Positions 6,025 through 9,118 of a stretch of DNA of 9,118 nt are shown one piece after another (positions within the stretch are counted from its first letter, which is position 1; every line of letters starts with the position of its first letter). The DNA comes from Bacteroidales bacterium UBA3709 (GTDB taxonomy: Bacteria > Bacteroidota > Bacteroidia > Bacteroidales > UBA932): positions 72,671 through 81,788 of the forward strand of contig DFIA01000008.1 in assembly GCA_002372015.1 (NCBI GenBank), written 5' to 3'. The position numbers were made by a program, and so were the translations under genes. The notes under the pieces were generated by a model. The model did not search any database, had not been told where the DNA came from, and was given only the letters and a program-made list of their open reading frames with translations.

Positions 6025-6677
6025 AAAAACACGCTATAATATCAGTTGCCATTTTTGCATTATTTATTAGTGTAGATAATTTGCATAGCCAAGATACTTC
6101 TGGTATGCAGCTTTTTAGACAAGCGTCTGATTATGTTTTTTCTGCCCGAAGACTTTCTTTTATTATTACGAATATAGATAAGAAGGGGAATCCATATTAT
6201 AACACAGGCTTTTTTGTGGCATTGCCAGACAGAGGGTACATGAAAGTGGATGGAGTTAGTGAGGTGCAGTTTACGCCAACTTTGCTGTCGGCCTACTCCT
6301 ACGACTCCAATGAATTGGTATTTCAGCCTCGAAAAACCACCGCAGAATCTGTTGCAGACAATCCGTTTTCTATTCTTCACAAATCAGACAAGGGTATCTC
6401 TGTTTCTGTTCCGCAAGCCTCAGAATTACAAGGGAAGGCTTGTATGAAGTTCAGCATAACTCCAGAAGGCAGAGCCTATTATAGCCGTGCCGATGTTTAT
6501 GTAGCAGGGCAGGGCAATTCGTTTAAGGTGCTGAGAATAACGGTAGTATTAAAGAACAACCAGGCCTTTGTTATGGATATAACCAAGGCAGGCCCATCCG
6601 AACCCGATAAAATCTCTGATTACCAACTGATGGTATCTGAACATCCTGGGGCGCATATAGTAGATTTGCGCAACTGA
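6021..6677 (+). CDS. lolA: LolA-like periplasmic lipoprotein carrier protein
   Basis: This is a secreted protein of 218 aa (223 if the ATG at 6006 is used). From 6021 it begins with a standard signal peptide: MKK, a hydrophobic core AIISVAIFALFISV, and probable cleavage near HS-Q. There is no lipobox Cys, so it is soluble in the periplasm. LolA shuttles outer-membrane lipoproteins from LolCDE across the periplasm. The family signs seen are the one-domain length, a NPFSIL segment after the central strands (compare NPxxFL in relatives), and the end HPGAHIVDLR, which matches the DLR terminus of Bacteroidota LolA. The pairing ftsK-lolA recurs in Bacteroidales, as far as I recall. The usual WYDGKTxW motif is not clear, so this is a divergent member. 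The start at 6021 is preferred because it gives the better signal peptide; both ATGs sit in identical TTTATCATGA contexts. The 3' end overlaps the Nudix gene by 58 bp. Confidence 0.8.
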   Translation: MKKHAIISVAIFALFISVDNLHSQDTSGMQLFRQASDYVFSARRLSFIITNIDKKGNPYYNTGFFVALPDRGYMKVDGVSEVQFTPTLLSAYSYDSNELVFQPRKTTAESVADNPFSILHKSDKGISVSVPQASELQGKACMKFSITPEGRAYYSRADVYVAGQGNSFKVLRITVVLKNNQAFVMDITKAGPSEPDKISDYQLMVSEHPGAHIVDLRN

Positions 6678-7276
6678 TTGAATACATCCACTATAGATGG
6701 GTAGGTGTTGGCAAGGCGGTAGTCTAAATCTTCTGCCGTAACCCATTCGCATTTTTCTATGCCCTCTTCTGTTTGTGGAGTGGCATCTGTTTTGTCTGCG
6801 AACATTTTATACCAATACGTGCTCTTTACTACCAAAGCTTGATTTAGCCAATAGGTATGATGGGTAATTGTGATAAGTTGGCCAAGTTGTGCAGTTACGC
6901 CACATTCTTCTTTTACTTCTCGCAATGCAGTTGCAGCTATGTCTTCATCGTCTTCTTTTTTGCCTTTAGGCAGATCCCACACCCCATTACGATAAATCAT
7001 CAGACAGCTACCTTCTTTGTTGAAAATCAGTCCTCCGGCAGCATAGATTCTCTTAACGCCAGCCAACAGTTCTGCCATTAGAGAGGCTTCTGTCATGCCT
7101 TCAGGTACCTCTATCGTCAGGTGATTAAACAGGGTGTTGTTTTCCATATTAAACGGAATTGCAGAAAAGTTATAATCTGCTTCTGGGCGCATAAGAAATC
7201 TTTCGTCTGCAATAGGAGGCACTTCTTCTTTTGTGCAAACAGAGAGAATCCGGTTTTTGAAATATATTTTTTGCAT
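6620..7276 (-). CDS. Nudix hydrolase
   Basis: This 218-aa protein carries a full Nudix box, Gx5Ex7REUxEExGU: G105, E111, R119-E120, E123-E124 and G126, ending EECGV. The box binds the divalent metal for cleavage of a nucleoside diphosphate linked to another group. The domain spans about 78-200 (AAGGLIFNKEG, then DLPKGK leading into the box, THHTYWL and STYWYKM after it). The N-terminal 75 residues are a Bacteroidota-type extension beginning MQKIYFKNR. The substrate cannot be told; the HTY...YWYKM pattern recalls the dinucleoside polyphosphate/(di)phosphoinositol branch, but this is weak. The start is set at 7276 because an ATG at 7312 would add MYFYAEFYRLQV, which is unlike the conserved family start. 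The gene is divergent from pyrE and convergent with lolA. Its last 19 codons lie antisense to the lolA end, and no terminator is visible between them. Confidence 0.92.
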   Translation of the reverse strand: MQKIYFKNRILSVCTKEEVPPIADERFLMRPEADYNFSAIPFNMENNTLFNHLTIEVPEGMTEASLMAELLAGVKRIYAAGGLIFNKEGSCLMIYRNGVWDLPKGKKEDDEDIAATALREVKEECGVTAQLGQLITITHHTYWLNQALVVKSTYWYKMFADKTDATPQTEEGIEKCEWVTAEDLDYRLANTYPSIVDVFNQLRKSTICAPGCSDTISW

Positions 7277-7333
7277 TACTTGCAGTCTGTAAAATTCGGC
7301 GTAAAAATACAATTTTTTAGCATACTTATTTTC

Positions 7334-7362
7334 TTGTTTTTGATAAATTTTTCATATATTTG
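7334..7362 (+). promoter_or_regulatory. Candidate Bacteroidota promoter of the pyrE operon
   Basis: TTG at 7334-7336 and TATATTTG at 7355-7362 (exact TAnnTTTG match) are separated by 18 nt. Transcription would start near 7369-7370, giving about 24 nt of leader before the ATG at 7394 but only about 9 before the ATG at 7379; this favours the downstream start. The promoter lies in the 117-bp divergent gap with the Nudix gene. A weak -7-like TATTTTTA on the minus strand (7302-7309) could serve that gene. Confidence 0.6.
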
Positions 7363-7393
7363 AAGTTACGAGACATTTATGTGCAAAAACATT

Positions 7394-8035
7394 ATGGAAA
7401 ACATTGAAAAGACAGTTGCGCAGCATCTTTTGAAAGTTAAGGCGGTTAAGCTGAATGCTGAAGAACCATTTACATGGGCTTCTGGTTGGAAGTCTCCAAT
7501 TTATTGCGATAATCGTAAGTTGCTAACATATCCTAAAGAAAGAAAGTATATAACGGACGCTTTTGTTCGTGTGATAGGAGATGCGTTTAAAGATGTGGAT
7601 GTAATAGCTGGTGTGGCTACTGGTGCTATTGCTTGGGGTATTATGGTAGCAGAAGTTTTGAAGAAGCCTTTTGTTTATGTTAGGCCAAAACCTAAAGATC
7701 ATGGTACACAATCGCAGGTAGAAGGTACAATAGAGCCAAACCAAAGAATAGTTGTGGTAGAAGACTTAGTCTCTACCGGTGCCAGTAGTTTGTCTGCTTG
7801 CGAGGCTTTGAGAAAGTCGGGAGGCATAGTGCTCGGCATGGTTGCTATTTTTTCTTACAACTTTCCGCTTTCCAGACGCGAATTTGAGTATAAGGATGTA
7901 GAGTTGCATACTCTCTGTCAGTACGATTCTCTTTTGGAAGAGGCAGTCAAAGAAGATTATATCAGCAAGAATCATCTTGAGATCTTGAAAGACTGGCGGC
8001 TCAATCCTTCTGCATGGACAGGAATAGTGCGTTAG
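7394..8035 (+). CDS. pyrE: Orotate phosphoribosyltransferase
   Basis: This 213-aa cytoplasmic enzyme joins orotate to PRPP to form orotidine 5'-phosphate, the fifth step of de novo pyrimidine synthesis. It shows the orotate-side motif FTWASGWKSPIYCDNRK (26-42), GVATGAIAWG (73-82), the mobile catalytic loop RPKPKDHG (97-104), and the PRPP-binding signature VVVEDLVSTGASS (120-132) with the acidic pair E123-D124. The end DWRLNPSAW matches Bacteroidota PyrE. The start at 7394 (MENIEKTVAQ) is chosen because it fits the family N-terminus and leaves a normal leader after the promoter; the in-frame ATG at 7379 would add only MCKNI. It leads an operon with the SRPBCC gene 15 nt downstream. No pyrimidine attenuator is visible in the short leader. 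Confidence 0.97.
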   Translation: MENIEKTVAQHLLKVKAVKLNAEEPFTWASGWKSPIYCDNRKLLTYPKERKYITDAFVRVIGDAFKDVDVIAGVATGAIAWGIMVAEVLKKPFVYVRPKPKDHGTQSQVEGTIEPNQRIVVVEDLVSTGASSLSACEALRKSGGIVLGMVAIFSYNFPLSRREFEYKDVELHTLCQYDSLLEEAVKEDYISKNHLEILKDWRLNPSAWTGIVR

Positions 8036-8050
8036 TACAGATGCTGTTAT

Positions 8051-8458
8051 ATGGAAACATTCAAGAGTAAGGAGGTAGAGATTAAATCTCCGGCATTTGC
8101 CGTGTTTTCTGCCTTTTCAGATCTGACTAACCTGAAAGACAAGTTGCCTGATGAGTTTCGCGATAAGGTTGTAGTTACTGCCGATACTGTGGAGGGCGAT
8201 TACAACGGTATGCATCTTGGGATGAAAGTGGCAGAGCGTATTCCAACGTCTAAGATAGTTATGAGACCCATGGAGGGTTTTCCGTTGGATTTTTCTCTGA
8301 TTTTTGACATAGCAGATGTGTCTGCTTCATCCAGCAGACTGAATATAAGCATAGAAGCAGAGATGAACTTTATTATGAAGGCTATGTTGGGCGGCAAGAT
8401 TCAGAGTATGTTAGATCAGATAACGGAGAAACTGGCAGAACAAAATGTTAACAGATGA
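8051..8458 (+). CDS. SRPBCC (START/Bet v1-like) family protein
   Basis: This 135-aa soluble protein has the layout of the SRPBCC helix-grip fold. The first strand is FKSKEVEIKSPAFAVFSAFS, followed by a short helical LTNLKDKLP turn. A run of beta strands with the DG/GM turns (GDYNGMHLGMKVAERIP) comes next, then SSSRLNISIEAEMNF, and a long C-terminal helix (GGKIQSMLDQITEKLAEQ) that would close the cavity. Such folds bind hydrophobic ligands or act as chaperones; no ligand can be inferred here. An SRPBCC gene directly after pyrE is, from memory, a recurrent Bacteroidales arrangement. It begins 15 nt after pyrE, and its last 14 nt overlap the methyltransferase gene in another frame, so expression is probably coupled. 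Its link to pyrimidine synthesis is unknown. Confidence 0.85.
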   Translation: METFKSKEVEIKSPAFAVFSAFSDLTNLKDKLPDEFRDKVVVTADTVEGDYNGMHLGMKVAERIPTSKIVMRPMEGFPLDFSLIFDIADVSASSSRLNISIEAEMNFIMKAMLGGKIQSMLDQITEKLAEQNVNR

Positions 8459-9118
8459 CTTTGAAATTCTGCTGAGGGAATCGCTACCATCGGTTGCTGC
8501 AGACATTCTTATGGATGCGTTAAATGCTGCAAATGTAAATCAATCAAAAGTTTACACAAAAGATTCTCGCTTGGCAGATGCTTCTATACGCATAAATCCT
8601 GCAAAACTTGATAAAGCCTCGGAATTGTTCTCGGATATGGAACCGGTAGGCTGGTGTAAAGATGCTTTCTTTCTGAAAGAGAGGCAACAATTTACTTTAG
8701 ATCCGCTTTTTCATGCAGGAGCTTACTATGTTCAGGATTCTTCCAGTATGTTTCCGGAATTGTTGCAAACCAAAATAAAGGATGTGCTGAGTGCAGGAAA
8801 TGGTGCTGTTTTGGATTTGTGTGCGAGCCCGGGGGGTAAATCTACCCATCTGATATCCATGCTATCCAGACTGCAAACAGAACCCTTGATAGTTTGTAAC
8901 GAAACAGTAGCCAAGAGAGTACCACCGTTGTGCGATAATATTGCAAAATGGGGGGCTGCAAACGTTATAGTAACCAGCACATCTGCAGCACATTTAGGTA
9001 GTTTGACTGGCTTCTTCGATGTTGTACTTGCCGATGTGCCTTGTTCTGGCGAAGGAATGTTCAGGAAGAGTGCAGATGCTGTATCGGGTTGGAGTAGAAA
9101 GGGAGTGGAAGAATGTGC
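8445..9118 (+). CDS. rRNA cytosine-C5 methyltransferase, RsmB/RsmF (NOL1/NOP2/Sun) family, 3' truncated by window end
   Basis: The frame is open from ATG 8445 to the window end (224 complete codons) and is cut at the edge. The N-terminal part includes SIRINPAK (48-55), typical of the RsmF-like N domain, and the link AGAYYVQDSSS (91-101). The SAM-binding motif I is LDLCASPGGKSTHL (123-136). NETVAKRVPPLCDNIAKWG (152-170) matches the NExxxxRxxxLxxNxxKWG segment. Motif IV is ADVPCSGEGMFRK (196-208), where C200 is the motif-IV cysteine that assists product release in this family; the catalytic TC motif VI is beyond the window. It transfers methyl from SAM to C5 of a cytosine in rRNA. Because Bacteroidota homologues carry an extra C-terminal RNA-binding domain, about half the gene is expected to be missing. 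The start overlaps the SRPBCC gene by 14 nt. Confidence 0.9.
   Translation, partial: MLTDDFEILLRESLPSVAADILMDALNAANVNQSKVYTKDSRLADASIRINPAKLDKASELFSDMEPVGWCKDAFFLKERQQFTLDPLFHAGAYYVQDSSSMFPELLQTKIKDVLSAGNGAVLDLCASPGGKSTHLISMLSRLQTEPLIVCNETVAKRVPPLCDNIAKWGAANVIVTSTSAAHLGSLTGFFDVVLADVPCSGEGMFRKSADAVSGWSRKGVEEC

Noticed and set aside
6857..7363. Plus-strand frames opposite the Nudix gene
   Set aside because: They are antisense to the Nudix box, and their translations are Phe/Cys-rich without domain features.
8732..8980. Minus-strand open frame opposite the methyltransferase
   Set aside because: It is antisense to clear SAM-binding motifs of the plus-strand gene, which explains the coding signal.

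Overview
The window looks like a chromosomal segment of a Bacteroidota genome, most likely order Bacteroidales. Three lines of evidence agree. Two promoter-like sites match the Bacteroides sigma factor -7 element TAnnTTTG exactly. Start codons sit in A/T-rich context with little Shine-Dalgarno signal. The gene content is characteristic of the group: a DUF4290 protein, an ftsK-lolA pair, and pyrE followed by an SRPBCC protein. The species cannot be named from the sequence.

Layout. At 1-48 is the 3' part of an initiator tRNA-fMet gene, followed at once by a strong intrinsic terminator. At 192-847 is a two-gene cassette: a four-helix membrane protein and a small XRE-type regulator, joined by an ATGA stop/start overlap. 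Its codon choice differs from the core genes. After a 191-bp regulatory gap, four co-directional genes (1039-6677) with gaps of 3-20 nt form a probable operon. They are a 571-aa Wzz/tyrosine-kinase-like membrane protein with a glycosyltransferase-like tail, a DUF4290 protein, the DNA translocase FtsK, and a LolA-like lipoprotein carrier. A Nudix hydrolase gene lies on the opposite strand (6620-7276), and its 3' end overlaps lolA by 58 bp. Divergent from it is the pyrE operon: orotate phosphoribosyltransferase, an SRPBCC protein, and the start of an RsmB/RsmF-type rRNA cytosine-C5 methyltransferase that runs off the window end.

Functionally most of the window is housekeeping: initiation tRNA, chromosome segregation, lipoprotein export, nucleotide clean-up, pyrimidine synthesis and rRNA modification. 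The most unusual object is the 571-aa protein at 1039-2754. It has a Wzz-like two-helix N-terminus, a P-loop-kinase-like region without a Walker A motif, and a GT2-like C-terminus in which the metal-binding DxD is replaced. It looks like a pseudoenzyme scaffold in an envelope/division operon. Secondary points are the inverted repeats around its promoter, the tRNA-adjacent regulator cassette, the tail-to-tail overlap, and small duplications at several start codons. No mobile element, CRISPR array or defence system was seen.
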